Assembly: GCA_040507005.1 (NCBI GenBank)
Contig: JBEVVS010000145.1
Coordinates: forward strand, 1-64,000
Source of the DNA: Thiodiazotropha sp040507005
GTDB lineage: Bacteria; Pseudomonadota; Gammaproteobacteria; Chromatiales; Chromatiaceae
Reading direction: 5' to 3'
DNA: 64,000 nucleotides
The position numbers and the translations under genes were made by a program. Below are positions 1-8,656 of the stretch, one piece after another. Positions within the stretch are counted from its first letter, which is position 1; each line of letters opens with the position of its first letter. The notes under the pieces are model-generated. The model worked only from the letters and a program-made list of their open reading frames with translations. It was not told where the DNA came from and searched no databases.

Positions 1-282
1 GGCGGCCATGATGGTGTCGTCATAGTCGAGAGAGATCATCGACAGCACCACATCCTTGGCCAGGGGATGGGCGGAACGGATGAACGACTCTGAACAGCAG
101 GTGCACTCAAGACCGTGCAGCCAGAGTACCGGAATACGGGGTTTAGTCTCCATCGCCTCCGCGATACGCGGTACCAGAGCCGGTCCGAGCCCGAGGGCGG
201 ATGCCGTCAGACTGCAGAATTTCAGGAAACTGCGACGTGTGATCCCCTGACGCCGCATCACGTCATAAAAAGTCTCGGTCAT
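1..282 (-). CDS. hyaA: Uptake [NiFe] hydrogenase small subunit, N-terminal part (gene runs off the left edge)
   Basis: Only the first 94 codons are in the window. The protein would be the electron-transferring small subunit of a membrane-bound periplasmic [NiFe] hydrogenase, oxidising H2 with its large subunit. Visible are a Tat signal with RRSFLKF at about residues 15-21 and, after the signal peptide, the family hallmark LHGLECTCC, whose cysteines begin the proximal [4Fe-4S] site, followed by SFIRSAHPLAKD. The ATG at 282 is preceded by GGAGG at normal spacing. A sigma-54-type promoter lies about 70 bp upstream, as is common for hupSL/hoxKG operons. The large subunit and accessory genes should lie to the left, outside the window. 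The symbol hupS would be equally valid. Confidence 0.9.
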   Translation of the reverse strand, partial: MTETFYDVMRRQGITRRSFLKFCSLTASALGLGPALVPRIAEAMETKPRIPVLWLHGLECTCCSESFIRSAHPLAKDVVLSMISLDYDDTIMAA

Positions 283-353
283 TATCCCGTGCCTCCAGGT
301 CGATAAAAGCCGTTTTCTGTAGTCGGCTTAAAAGCCGTGCTTAATCTCTGGAG

Positions 354-369
354 TGCAACACTTATGCCA
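354..369 (-). promoter_or_regulatory. Sigma-54 (-24/-12) promoter for the hydrogenase operon
   Basis: Read on the minus strand the sequence is TGGCATAAGTGTTGCA, matching TGGCAC-N5-TTGCA at the invariant GG and GC with the correct 10-base gap. The start site would lie near 343, about 60 bases before the hydrogenase start codon. Uptake hydrogenase operons are often RpoN-dependent and activated by HupR/HoxA-type regulators; no such regulator is visible here. Confidence 0.7.
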
Positions 370-531
370 TGTGATTAATTCCATTTTTTTCAGTCAGTTG
401 ACTTTTCCTTAAAAAAAACAGGGAAAGGACTGGCTGGCTGTTCACATCTGTTCTTGAAAGGCTAAATGGAAAGTTACTTTCCGGTTTATGGATGGGCAGC
501 TCTCGAACTAAGCGGGTCGGACAGACCTGGC

Positions 532-2358
532 CTAACCGGCTTCGCACTCGAACACCGGACAGTGGTGATCGGTCTCAGCAACCCTCGATATGATCTCCCC
601 GCTGACCCTGTTGGGACGAAAGCTGGTACAGCCTTTCAGACCCAACTTATGCGCCTCCATGAAGAGTGACTCGAAGGCTTTGTAGGGATAGTTCGAAGGG
701 ATGTTGATGGTCTTTGATATGGCGCTATCCACATAGGGCTGGATGGCCGCCTGCATGCGCAGGTGATCCCGGGGCGTCACGCCACTGCTGGCCACAAAGG
801 CGTCGGGCAGGGACTCACCCGGATAGAGGTCTTGCCAAAGCTGCCAGGCACAGTCGGTCAAGTCGTACGCCCGGTATTGACCCGAGGCTTGCCTGATCTT
901 GCGTTTCTGCTTGAATGCGAATACCGGCTCGATACCACTGCTGAGATTATTCGCCAGCAGGCTGATCGTACCCGCCGGCGGGATTGCGATCAGATGACTG
1001 TTGCGAATGCCATGCCTTTCAATCCCCTGGCGAATATCATCGGGTAGGGTCCGAATGAACGGACTCCGAAGATAGGCATCTGCTTGGAAATAGGGAAACA
1101 CCCCTCTCTCTTTTGCCAACTCGATGGAGGCCCGATATGCGCTATGGCAGATGCCGGCCATAACCTTCGCCGCCATCTCCCTGGCTGCCTTTTCGGCGTA
1201 GTGCAAGCCGAGCATGATCAGGGCATCCGCCAGTCCGGTGATACCCAAACCGATCCTTCTTGCACCCTGGGCCTGGCGTTGTTGGGTTTGTAACGGAAAA
1301 CCTGACAGGTCGATAACATTATCCAGGAAACGCACAGCCTCCGTGGTGGTCTGTGCCACGGCATCCAGGTCAATACTGGCTGATTCACGAAACGGTGCAA
1401 CGATGAACCGAGTCAGATTCACACAACCCAGATTGCAGGCGCCATAGGCTGGCAGGGGCAGCTCGCCACAGGGATTGGTCGTCGTGATCCACTCACGGTA
1501 GGCCAGATTGTTCATCCGGTTGATTGTATCGATGAACAACACCCCAGGCTCGGCATAATCATAGCTTGCCCGCATCAGCCGATCCCATAGTTCTCGGGCC
1601 TTGACAATGCGCACGATTCCACAGGGTTCGGTGTAGCCAGGATCGCTCCAGGAACGGGCAAGAACCCCGCCACTAGCCCGACCAGTATCTGCCAATCCCT
1701 GCAACGGAAATATCAGGGGCCACTCGTCGTCCCCATCGATTGCGGCCACGAATCGATCGCTGACCTGCACCGAGAGATTGAAATGGCGCAGCTCGCCCGG
1801 TTGCCGCTTGGCCTCGATGAATGCTTCGATATCGGGATGGTCGCAACGCAGGCTCGCCATCATCGCACCGCGCCGCGCCCCGCTAGTGACCAACCTGTCG
1901 CACATGGCATTCCAGATACGCATCAAGGAGACCGGCCCGGATGCGATGCTCCCGACACCCTGCGCTTGTGTGCCCTGTGGAGCCAGGTTGGAAAAATCGT
2001 AGCCGACACCCCCACCCTGGCGCATGGTCAATGCCCCCTCTCTCAGGGCCTGTAAGACCGCCTCCAGGGAATCCTCGAGTTGCCCCATGACAAAGCAATT
2101 GAATAGGGTGACTTGATGATCCACACCGGCCCCCGCCAGGATTCGTCCCCCGGGCAGGAAACTGAAATCTTGCAGGATATTCAGAAAGCGTCTGCGCCAT
2201 GCAACCTGCTGTTGCTGCTCGATACCGGCAACCCCTTGCGCTACCCGTTGCCAGGTGTGGTCAATGGTGTCGTCGACTGGTCGGTTCTGTTGACGGTAAC
2301 GATACTTGCTGTCCCAGATAAGTCGGGCGATCTCCGATTGGAAAGGAGTTTGAAACAT
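532..2358 (-). CDS. nrdJ: Adenosylcobalamin-dependent (class II) ribonucleoside-diphosphate reductase
   Basis: A 608-residue enzyme that makes deoxyribonucleotides using a B12-generated thiyl radical, so it works with or without oxygen. Visible landmarks are LFNCFVM (Cys88, the redox-active Cys region), the glycine-rich MRQGGGVGYDFSNL at about 112-125, NPCGE with the radical Cys297, and a C-terminal CX4C pair (Cys600/Cys605) that would re-reduce the active site. No ATP-cone domain precedes the catalytic barrel, so the protein is compact and may lack classical activity regulation. It starts 24 bases after pcm on the same strand, so the two may be co-transcribed. The enzyme needs cobalamin; no B12 synthesis or uptake gene is in the window. 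Confidence 0.92.
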   Translation of the reverse strand: MFQTPFQSEIARLIWDSKYRYRQQNRPVDDTIDHTWQRVAQGVAGIEQQQQVAWRRRFLNILQDFSFLPGGRILAGAGVDHQVTLFNCFVMGQLEDSLEAVLQALREGALTMRQGGGVGYDFSNLAPQGTQAQGVGSIASGPVSLMRIWNAMCDRLVTSGARRGAMMASLRCDHPDIEAFIEAKRQPGELRHFNLSVQVSDRFVAAIDGDDEWPLIFPLQGLADTGRASGGVLARSWSDPGYTEPCGIVRIVKARELWDRLMRASYDYAEPGVLFIDTINRMNNLAYREWITTTNPCGELPLPAYGACNLGCVNLTRFIVAPFRESASIDLDAVAQTTTEAVRFLDNVIDLSGFPLQTQQRQAQGARRIGLGITGLADALIMLGLHYAEKAAREMAAKVMAGICHSAYRASIELAKERGVFPYFQADAYLRSPFIRTLPDDIRQGIERHGIRNSHLIAIPPAGTISLLANNLSSGIEPVFAFKQKRKIRQASGQYRAYDLTDCAWQLWQDLYPGESLPDAFVASSGVTPRDHLRMQAAIQPYVDSAISKTINIPSNYPYKAFESLFMEAHKLGLKGCTSFRPNRVSGEIISRVAETDHHCPVFECEAG

Positions 2359-2382
2359 CCGTTTCGATCCCCGTTGCCATTC

Positions 2383-3036
2383 CTATCCGCTGCGGGTCAA
2401 CGGCACGAATGCGACCCCGAGGACGACCCTTTCACTGACCTCGCCCGAGTGGCTCTTCTCCACCAGGATCAGCTGCTGGTAGTCAAAGGGGCGTCCAACC
2501 GGGATTACCAGCCGGCCACCCGGTTTCAACTGTTCTATGAGGGGCGGCGGAATCTCCAACGCGGCGGCAGTAACCATGATGGCGTCGTAGGGGGCGTGTT
2601 CTGACCAGCCGTGGAAGCCATCGACGCATCGGCAGGAGACATTGTCGTAACCCAGTTCAGCCAAGGTCTCGGCAGCACGCATGGCAAGGGTATCGATGAT
2701 CTCCACCGTGTAGACCTGCCCCGCCACCCTGGAGAGCACTGCGGCCTGGTAGCCGGAACCGGTGCCGACCTCCAGCACCACGGCATCGGCGTCAAGCTCG
2801 AGAAGATCGGTCATGAGTGCAACGATGTAGGGCTGCGAGATCGTCTGTCCGCAACCGATCGGCAGTGGGCCGTTGTCATAGGCAAAACGACGCTCGCTCT
2901 CAGGTACGAACGCCTCTCTGGGCACATCGCGTATTGCCTGCATGACCGATTCGCTCAAGGCGGCCCGGCCGATCATGCGTCGGGTAAAAGCCACTTCCTG
3001 TTGAATATCCCTAACCATCTGAAACTGATCTGACAT
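2383..3036 (-). CDS. pcm: Protein-L-isoaspartate O-methyltransferase
   Basis: A 217-residue SAM-dependent enzyme that repairs isoaspartyl damage in proteins. It has the family-specific GQTISQPYIVA (about 63-73), the SAM-binding EVGTGSGYQAAVL (about 89-101) and a C-terminal PVGRPFDYQQL segment. I chose the ATG at 3036 (MSDQF). A TTG 30 bases upstream is also in frame but has no ribosome-binding site. Pcm often sits near surE or rpoS; here it precedes nrdJ instead. The call is secure; only the start is uncertain. Confidence 0.9.
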   Translation of the reverse strand: MSDQFQMVRDIQQEVAFTRRMIGRAALSESVMQAIRDVPREAFVPESERRFAYDNGPLPIGCGQTISQPYIVALMTDLLELDADAVVLEVGTGSGYQAAVLSRVAGQVYTVEIIDTLAMRAAETLAELGYDNVSCRCVDGFHGWSEHAPYDAIMVTAAALEIPPPLIEQLKPGGRLVIPVGRPFDYQQLILVEKSHSGEVSERVVLGVAFVPLTRSG

Positions 3037-3100
3037 CACCGCATACCAATGGCCCTCTACAAACAACAGTTATTTCTGTCTTGAGTTGTCTCTCAAGCCT

Positions 3101-3604
3101 TCAGCGCGACCAGCTTGCCCGCACCTGCCCGGATGCTTCCGGATAGTGAATATGTAATTCTCCCTGATAAGCGTGTTTGACTGCCTCACCAACTCCCTTT
3201 GGCAGATGAAACTCAGTGAACGTGATCTCCATATCACCGGACTCCATAACATTGGTGTCGATGATCCGTTGCAGCGGGTGCTGGGTCCGCTGCTTCTCAA
3301 CATGGTTGTGGACCAGGCGCATGATCTCCTTTCTATGCTCGCTGAAAAATTCACCACTGAGTTTGAGATAACCGGCCGGTACCCTGTCATGAATGCGCTG
3401 ACAGGCAGGGCAACGGGTCTCTTTGGCCTCCTCCGGCAGGCTCTCCAACCATTGCCAACGTCCTGCGGTAAAGACCGCACCACAAATCTGGCAAAGGGTG
3501 GGGTCCGGCAGTTTTCGTTCACTTCGATAGGCATCCATACTCCGCTCCTTGAGTAATCTGTCCCTTCTCTTGATAGAGGTATTGGTTCTCTGTCGAGACA
3601 TCAT
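3101..3604 (-). CDS. BCAM0308-like zinc-ribbon protein, function unknown
   Basis: A 167-residue basic protein. Cys38-x2-Cys41 and Cys65-x2-Cys68 (CQIC and CPAC) form an evident zinc ribbon, followed by a mixed alpha/beta region rich in His (residues 95-120). The ATG follows a strong AGGAGGT. Proteins of this shape are often annotated as 'NMD protein affecting ribosome stability' because of a distant zinc-ribbon resemblance to NMD3, but no bacterial function is established and I do not assert one. It lies upstream of pcm on the same strand with a 64-base gap. Confidence 0.6.
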   Translation of the reverse strand: MMSRQRTNTSIKRRDRLLKERSMDAYRSERKLPDPTLCQICGAVFTAGRWQWLESLPEEAKETRCPACQRIHDRVPAGYLKLSGEFFSEHRKEIMRLVHNHVEKQRTQHPLQRIIDTNVMESGDMEITFTEFHLPKGVGEAVKHAYQGELHIHYPEASGQVRASWSR

Positions 3605-4144
3605 AGCGACCTCCTGGTGAGATTGCGTGAATGATCTCTTTTTATTCTTGTTCTACCCTAATTGTAGCTTTAAAAAACAGTACCTGATTAATCACAATAC
3701 GCCGCCATTGAATCAGTCCTTGATTTAGCCAGCGCATGGGAATTATCCAGTGAATGCCAGGGTGATATAGCAAATACAATGGCTTAGAGTATCGTTCCTT
3801 TACCCTTTTGCTTTCATGGCTGAGATTCCCGGGTCATCGGGAAAGAGCAAAGACACTCATGCTCGACTTTGTGCCCAGGGCCGGCCTGAGCCGGTAGCGC
3901 CACAGGCATGCATCGGTTGTCTGATTAATATGCAGGGATGGATGAATTCACAGATTTTAAAAAAAAACAGCTCTTATTTATAAATTTGCCGGTCTTGTTA
4001 CTTGCATGAGGCATTTTTTGTATGTCTATATGTGGTTATTTTATAAGCTGTTCCCCAGCATCGATTATTGCCGATTGATCAATCTGGCCACTCAATTGAG
4101 ATGGGATTCATGGCAAAGATGGACTACTGGAAATGGAATAACCC
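3605..4144. other. Intergenic region, 540 bp, with a hairpin-rich segment
   Basis: No convincing gene. The region separates the divergent zinc-ribbon and beta-helix genes and is AT-rich at both ends. The GC-rich core from about 3821 to 3925 contains several potential stems: TTCCCG/CGGGAA (3826-3831 with 3838-3843), GCAAAG with CTTTGTGC (about 3847-3874), and CCGG/CCGG around 3881-3893 followed by GGTAGCGCC. It could be a structured leader RNA of the downstream gene. Confidence 0.4.
3821..3925 (+). ncRNA. Candidate structured RNA upstream of the beta-helix gene
   Basis: Three consecutive potential hairpins with purine-rich joiners (GGGAAAGAGCAAAG, then GGCCTGAGCC, then GGTAGC) lie about 220-320 bases before a secreted-protein gene. 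Some pieces (GCAAAG, GGCCT, GGTAGC) recall the cyclic-di-GMP-I riboswitch, but their spacing does not fit that consensus, so I leave the class open. Strand is inferred from the downstream gene only. Confidence 0.22.
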
Positions 4145-5173
4145 ATGCAACAACTTCTCTTACCCCTTTTTCTGCTTACCCTTCTCACACTCCCTGTCTC
4201 TGCCGCCCCCCCAAATCCGCCTGTTCTCTTTATCGAGGGTGGTATCGATGTGGCGCCGCCTGAAACCGGCCAGGGCTCTCAGTATCGCGGTATACCCGAT
4301 CCCTCCGCCGCACTTGGCTTCAATGTTTGGGGGAACGTCCCGGCCAATCAAACGATCACGGGTTCCCACACCTCAGAAACACTGAACTGTACCGGCACCG
4401 CCGCACAACCCTGCCTGATCGATGCATCGGCTGCAAGCTTTGAAAACCTGACCATAAGCGGCGCTTTCGTCATTCTACAGGGCGGCACGGTCAACGCTCC
4501 CGCCGGCAACGGCCCCCACCTAAGAGTCGACTGCAGCAACTGCGTGATTCGCGACGTGGAGGTAGCCGGCCCGGGGATCGACTCGGGACATTCGAGTGCG
4601 GTTAGAATGCATTCATTCAGTGCCTGGATCAGAGGCAGTATTCACGGCTTTGGAGAAAATAGCACAAGCGCAAGAGAGCAGGATTTTCACGGCATAAAAG
4701 TCATGACCGATGATGTCTGGATACTTGATGCCGAAATCTATGACAATAGCGGAGATTCCATCCAGGTCGGCGATTCAAGCAGAGGCTCTGCATCCAGAGT
4801 TTATATCGGCGGTGGCTATTTCCATCACAACCGGGAGAATGCGGTAGATATCAAAGACTCCCAGGATATTGTCGTTTCCGGTGTACGCATGGAAGGATTC
4901 CGGCCCACCAGCTCCAGCCCTGGTGAGGCACTGATCGTTCACGACGATGCCTATGATGCGCGGATTTTCGATAATGTGATACGCGATTCAAGACTCGGTA
5001 TCGTCTCCTCCGGTCGATCCGGTCATATCATAAACGGGAATGATATCGTCACTCTCTCAGTTGGCATCCAGTTGCGCAATACACGGGACATTACAGTGAC
5101 AGACAACACCCTGTCAGCACCAACACCCATTGAAGTACAGGGGGGTATCAGCGGTACTGTTCAGGATCAGTGA
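4145..5173 (+). CDS. Secreted right-handed beta-helix protein (pectate-lyase-like fold), function unknown
   Basis: A 342-residue protein with a clear Sec signal peptide ending about residue 20 (PVSA-APP). From about residue 100 it has repeated short strands of the type found in parallel beta-helices: VILQGGTVN, VIRDVEVAG, VWILDAEIYDNSGDSIQV, VYIGGGYFHHNRENAVDI, IVVSGVRMEG, ARIFDNVIRDSRLGIVS, HIINGNDIVTLSVGIQL, ITVTDNTLS. Two Cys pairs (about 80/90 and 129/132) may form disulfides. Such proteins bind or cleave polysaccharides or act as adhesins; no catalytic set can be assigned. The ATG follows GGAAT at 7 bases. Its stop is 8 bases from the convergent HDAC-like gene. Confidence 0.75.
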   Translation: MQQLLLPLFLLTLLTLPVSAAPPNPPVLFIEGGIDVAPPETGQGSQYRGIPDPSAALGFNVWGNVPANQTITGSHTSETLNCTGTAAQPCLIDASAASFENLTISGAFVILQGGTVNAPAGNGPHLRVDCSNCVIRDVEVAGPGIDSGHSSAVRMHSFSAWIRGSIHGFGENSTSAREQDFHGIKVMTDDVWILDAEIYDNSGDSIQVGDSSRGSASRVYIGGGYFHHNRENAVDIKDSQDIVVSGVRMEGFRPTSSSPGEALIVHDDAYDARIFDNVIRDSRLGIVSSGRSGHIINGNDIVTLSVGIQLRNTRDITVTDNTLSAPTPIEVQGGISGTVQDQ

Positions 5174-5181
5174 TAATCTGC

Positions 5182-6144
5182 TCAAGCCTCTTCCAGCATC
5201 GCCTTGACCACCCCATTCCAGCCCAATGCCAGATTGGTACGGTTGTAACCGCCACCCCCAAGGGCGATAAAACGGCCATTGCACAACTCATTGGCCAATT
5301 TACACAGTTGCCCGGCGGCATATTGGTGCGCCGCTGGGGTAAATGCCATATGGGTGATGGGGTCGCCCTGGATGCTGTCCGCACCTGCCTGGAGTATGAT
5401 CAGCTCCGGTCTTCCCTGACGGACAAATGCCTCAACAGTGGGCCAGACCCGGTGAAAATGGTCATCACCGGCCAAGGGCGGCAAGGGGACATTGAGCTTT
5501 TTACCCTTCGCCTCTCCCTTGCCCGTCTCCTCCACCGCACCAGTGCCCGGATAGAGATAGCGTCCATCCTCATGGATATCGGCAAAGATCAAATCCGGGT
5601 CTGATTCAAAGGCATAAAAGACGCCATCCCCATGGTGGGCATCGATATCCACATAGGCGATGCGACGAACGCCATGCTCGAGCCGCAAGTTCTCAATCAG
5701 CACCCCGGCGTCGTTGAAGACACAGAAGCCTGCCGCTGAATCCCGTCGCGCATGATGCAGACCGGCAATGGGAACAAACACCTTTGGTTGAGTGCCCGAT
5801 AGGATACGATGCATGCCATCCAACACAGATCCCACCACGGTGCAGGCAGCCTCATACACCCCTGGAAAGGCAGGAGTATCTCCGGCATCGAGATAGCCGC
5901 TGCCATGCTTCGACTGGACCTTGACCCGATCCACATAGGCCTGGCTATGAAATGGGAGCAACAGTTGTTCATCGCAAAGCTGTGGAGCGGCAACAGCGAT
6001 GCGCTTATCCAGACCCTGTTTGATGGTCTCCCGCCAGAAGGCCTGAATCCGATCCGGCCCAAAGGGATGCCCATCACCGAAACCGTAATTTCCCAGAGCC
6101 TCACCGAAATAGATTGTGACCGGCTTGTTGCTCATGAAACCCAT
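5182..6144 (-). CDS. Histone-deacetylase-family amidohydrolase (AcuC / acetylpolyamine amidohydrolase type)
   Basis: A 320-residue zinc-dependent deacetylase. It has the HH pair at 130-131 (general acid/base), the zinc site from DIDAHHGDG (Asp168, His170) and AGADS (Asp256), and the glycine-rich GGGGYNR near 297-303 supplying the catalytic Tyr. Bacterial members remove acetyl groups from polyamines, other small amines or proteins; the substrate cannot be told from sequence. The start at 6144 is preceded by AGGG at 5 bases; an ATG three codons on is possible. It faces the beta-helix gene and is probably monocistronic. Confidence 0.88.
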   Translation of the reverse strand: MGFMSNKPVTIYFGEALGNYGFGDGHPFGPDRIQAFWRETIKQGLDKRIAVAAPQLCDEQLLLPFHSQAYVDRVKVQSKHGSGYLDAGDTPAFPGVYEAACTVVGSVLDGMHRILSGTQPKVFVPIAGLHHARRDSAAGFCVFNDAGVLIENLRLEHGVRRIAYVDIDAHHGDGVFYAFESDPDLIFADIHEDGRYLYPGTGAVEETGKGEAKGKKLNVPLPPLAGDDHFHRVWPTVEAFVRQGRPELIILQAGADSIQGDPITHMAFTPAAHQYAAGQLCKLANELCNGRFIALGGGGYNRTNLALGWNGVVKAMLEEA

Positions 6145-6337
6145 GTACCCTGATGATCGAGTTTATTACACGGCCTAAGTGTAAATATTAGTACAACAAT
6201 ACCCCCGGATACCGGATAAGCCCTTATATCTATTTAACTGGTTTGCTTTTGCCTCGCAGATGGCCTGGCGATCACGCTCCCTATTTCTATTGCTAAGACT
6301 CAATTGAGCCAGGACTTCAGCCGCTGAAGTGCCGTTG

Positions 6338-6844
6338 CTACCCCTTTCGCTTCAATCGTAATTCAATATACACCACCACGCCCAAGACAATCAGGTACAG
6401 CGCCATGATAACAACCATCCAAAGCGGCATACTCATGCCGAGAAACTGCCATTGGATATCACCACAAAAGCCTGTCGGCTGGAATACCATCGGTAGCCAC
6501 TGGTCGAGCTTGAGCCAGGCCGGAAACTTGGCATTCACATCACAACTCAATGATGGTTGAACGATGCCCAACTGCATACCAGAGAGTTCCAACGCCAGAT
6601 AGAGACACCAGCCGGCCGCCAACCCCCAGCCCACATAACCGATCGTTCTGGCAACAATAGAGCGGGGTGCGCTCATGCCGATAAGCGCTGAGAGGAAGAT
6701 ACCCATCACCGCGGCCCGCTGGTAGATACAGAGCACACAGGGATCGAGCTCCAAGCCGTACTGAAAATAGAGCGCCGCAGCCTCCAGGAGCAGTGCACTT
6801 ATTGCCAGCAATAGCCATGGCAATCGTGTTTGAATGAATCTCAT
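6338..6844 (-). CDS. dsbB: Disulfide bond formation protein B (inner-membrane quinone reductase)
   Basis: A 168-residue, four-helix inner-membrane protein that reoxidises DsbA and passes electrons to quinone. Periplasmic loop 1 carries the CVLC pair (Cys36/Cys39) followed by YQR; loop 2 carries the second pair, Cys101 (SLSCDVN) and Cys127 (TGFCGD). Helices are at about 9-29, 44-62, 66-88 and 138-161. All catalytic residues are present. Its partner DsbA is encoded at 49538-50161, far from it, which is usual. Confidence 0.95.
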   Translation of the reverse strand: MRFIQTRLPWLLLAISALLLEAAALYFQYGLELDPCVLCIYQRAAVMGIFLSALIGMSAPRSIVARTIGYVGWGLAAGWCLYLALELSGMQLGIVQPSLSCDVNAKFPAWLKLDQWLPMVFQPTGFCGDIQWQFLGMSMPLWMVVIMALYLIVLGVVVYIELRLKRKG

Positions 6845-7025
6845 ATAGTTCTCATAGCAGAATTCGGGGTATCTATATTAGCCGATCCAATGTGCTGTCC
6901 ATACAGGGTATCCGCCAAACAGCTATTGATCATTTTCAATGCCGAGCATAACCTGCCTGGAGTAGGCTTCAAGGCAGTAATAAGATAACTGATAGAAGTT
7001 CGCGGTCACAGCGGATCCTAGATTT

Positions 7026-7397
7026 ATGAAAATTGCAGTAACCAGTCAAAACTTCCGCAGCATCACCCAACACGCCGGCAAGACCAGACGCTTCCTGATT
7101 TTTGAACAGGACCAAGCAACGGGAGAGATACACCAGCTCACCCGTCTCAATCTGCCAAAACAGATGTCGATGCATGAGTTCCGGGGTGATGACCACCCTA
7201 TCTTCAAGATGGACTACCTGATCACCGGCAGCAGTGGTCAGGGGTTTGTCCGTCGCATGAATGAGGTCGGTGTCGAGGTCATTATCACTGGGGAAGAGGA
7301 CCCTCTTACCGCGGTCACTGCGGTTATCGAAGGTAAACCTCTGTTACCGGCGAAAACCCAGGAACACAAACAGATCCAGCAACCGATCATGCCTTGA
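7026..7397 (+). CDS. NifX/NafY-type dinitrogenase iron-molybdenum cofactor-binding domain protein
   Basis: A 123-residue single-domain protein of the NifB/NifX/NafY cofactor-binding superfamily. It begins MKIAVTSQNFRSITQHAGKT, a pattern typical of the family (beta strand, then a nucleotide- or cofactor-binding loop and the conserved HAG), and continues with FKMDYLITGSSGQGFVRRM and VEVIITGEEDP. Stand-alone members occur widely in bacteria without nitrogenase, often with Mo/Fe-S metabolism or regulation. No nif gene is visible, so a FeMo-cofactor role is not implied. Its carrier role for a metallocluster is inference. Confidence 0.75.
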   Translation: MKIAVTSQNFRSITQHAGKTRRFLIFEQDQATGEIHQLTRLNLPKQMSMHEFRGDDHPIFKMDYLITGSSGQGFVRRMNEVGVEVIITGEEDPLTAVTAVIEGKPLLPAKTQEHKQIQQPIMP

Positions 7398-7420
7398 GCC
7401 GGAAAGGCAAAAGATCGAGG

Positions 7421-8656
7421 TCAGAAGCCGTAATTGGCCATCAGACGAACGAAATCCCCATCCTCATGCATATCGGTATAGATCAGTTCCAGACCCAATT
7501 GTTCATTCACGTCGTAGACCGCATAGTAGTCGGTCTCATTGGCGCCTTGGTCGAAATCCACATGCAGCACCCCTACGGCCAGGGCTTCCACACCCCCATA
7601 CTCGACACCGAAAGCCGTTGCCTCCTGGTCCTCGACGCCGTCAATGGTATGGTCGTCTGCCGAAGTAAAATAGGGACCGCCGCCAAAACCGTTGGTTACG
7701 CTGCCCGATACATCGTTGTATGCGGCGCTGATGGTGAAATCCGCCATGTTATAGCTCCCGGTCACGCCCCAGACATCTCCATCAGGCCCTGAATTGTCAC
7801 TGGTATCATCCGATTGGGAGCCAAACTGTAAACCGATACTGAAACTGTCGGTCTCATACATGCCATCCAAGTAGAACAGCTTGGCAAAATCCCTGCCCTG
7901 GTAATACCAACCCTGTAGTGTCAGTTGCTCAATACCCTCGAATATTGCACCCATTGCAGTCAGGCCGTCATCACCGTTCAAGGTCTCAAAACTTTCTGGA
8001 ATATCCGCATCCACTCCGGCCCATTTGTCGAGATGGGTAAGATAGAGTGTAGTGTCGGCGATATCGTTGTTGCTCAGCAAGAGCCCCTGAAAGGTATTCG
8101 GCACCATGCGGATATCGTCGGTATCGGCATGGGGCGTATCCAGCTCGAAGCGACCGATTCGCAGAAGGGTGTTGCCCAGTTCACCCTGAACATAGGCCTC
8201 CCCAAGGATGGAGTAGCTGCCGTTTTCCGAGGAGAAGAAGTCACCGTTTTCATCGTCGAACAACTCACCGGTGGTGTAGAAGGTCGCCCCCGCGCTCAAA
8301 CCCCTCCAGGTTGGACTTATATATCCCAGCTTGCCACCGATGGCGGAGCCGTCCGTCTCATCACCGGCATCGTCTTCGGCATGGATGATACCTGCTCTTA
8401 GGTTGCCGAAAACACCCTCTCCGGAATGCACAGGACTGATAAAAGTCAAGATGCCCGTTGCGGTTAGCAACAGCCCAGCCAAGTGGCCTCTGCAGCTCGT
8501 TGATATTAAAAACCTGCTGGCATCCATTCCGATTCGACGCTTGCAGGCTAAGGGTCTGGTACCTGTTCGAAGAGTATCACCAGCCCTCAACGGAGGGTCA
8601 AAGCTATCTATCGACACACGTTCGTAACCAATCACAGTCAGTCTTGAATTCTGCAT
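7421..8656 (-). CDS. Outer-membrane beta-barrel porin
   Basis: The mature region (about residues 80-411) has alternating amphipathic strands and acidic turns (SQSDDTSDNSGPDGDVWGV, DQGANETDYYAVYD) and ends in a terminal Phe (LMANYGF), the outer-membrane assembly signal. It resembles Opr-type porins that admit small solutes. Two starts compete. The ATG at 8656 has a good GGGGA at 8 bases but gives an unusual 43-residue extension; the ATG at 8527 begins directly with a normal Sec signal (MDASRFLIS... ending near HSGE) but has a weak site. The longer frame may be a real pre-signal extension or an artefact of start choice. Confidence 0.75.
   Translation of the reverse strand: MQNSRLTVIGYERVSIDSFDPPLRAGDTLRTGTRPLACKRRIGMDASRFLISTSCRGHLAGLLLTATGILTFISPVHSGEGVFGNLRAGIIHAEDDAGDETDGSAIGGKLGYISPTWRGLSAGATFYTTGELFDDENGDFFSSENGSYSILGEAYVQGELGNTLLRIGRFELDTPHADTDDIRMVPNTFQGLLLSNNDIADTTLYLTHLDKWAGVDADIPESFETLNGDDGLTAMGAIFEGIEQLTLQGWYYQGRDFAKLFYLDGMYETDSFSIGLQFGSQSDDTSDNSGPDGDVWGVTGSYNMADFTISAAYNDVSGSVTNGFGGGPYFTSADDHTIDGVEDQEATAFGVEYGGVEALAVGVLHVDFDQGANETDYYAVYDVNEQLGLELIYTDMHEDGDFVRLMANYGF

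Noticed and set aside
3821..3925. Cyclic-di-GMP-I riboswitch
   Set aside because: GCAAAG, GGCCT and GGTAGC are present in that order, but GCAAAG and GGCCT are about 30 bases apart and the tetraloop hairpin does not fit, so I list it only as an unclassified structured segment.
7026..7397. Evidence for nitrogen fixation
   Set aside because: A single NifX/NafY-type domain is not diagnostic; such proteins are common in non-fixers, and no nifHDK, nifB or nifEN is in the window.
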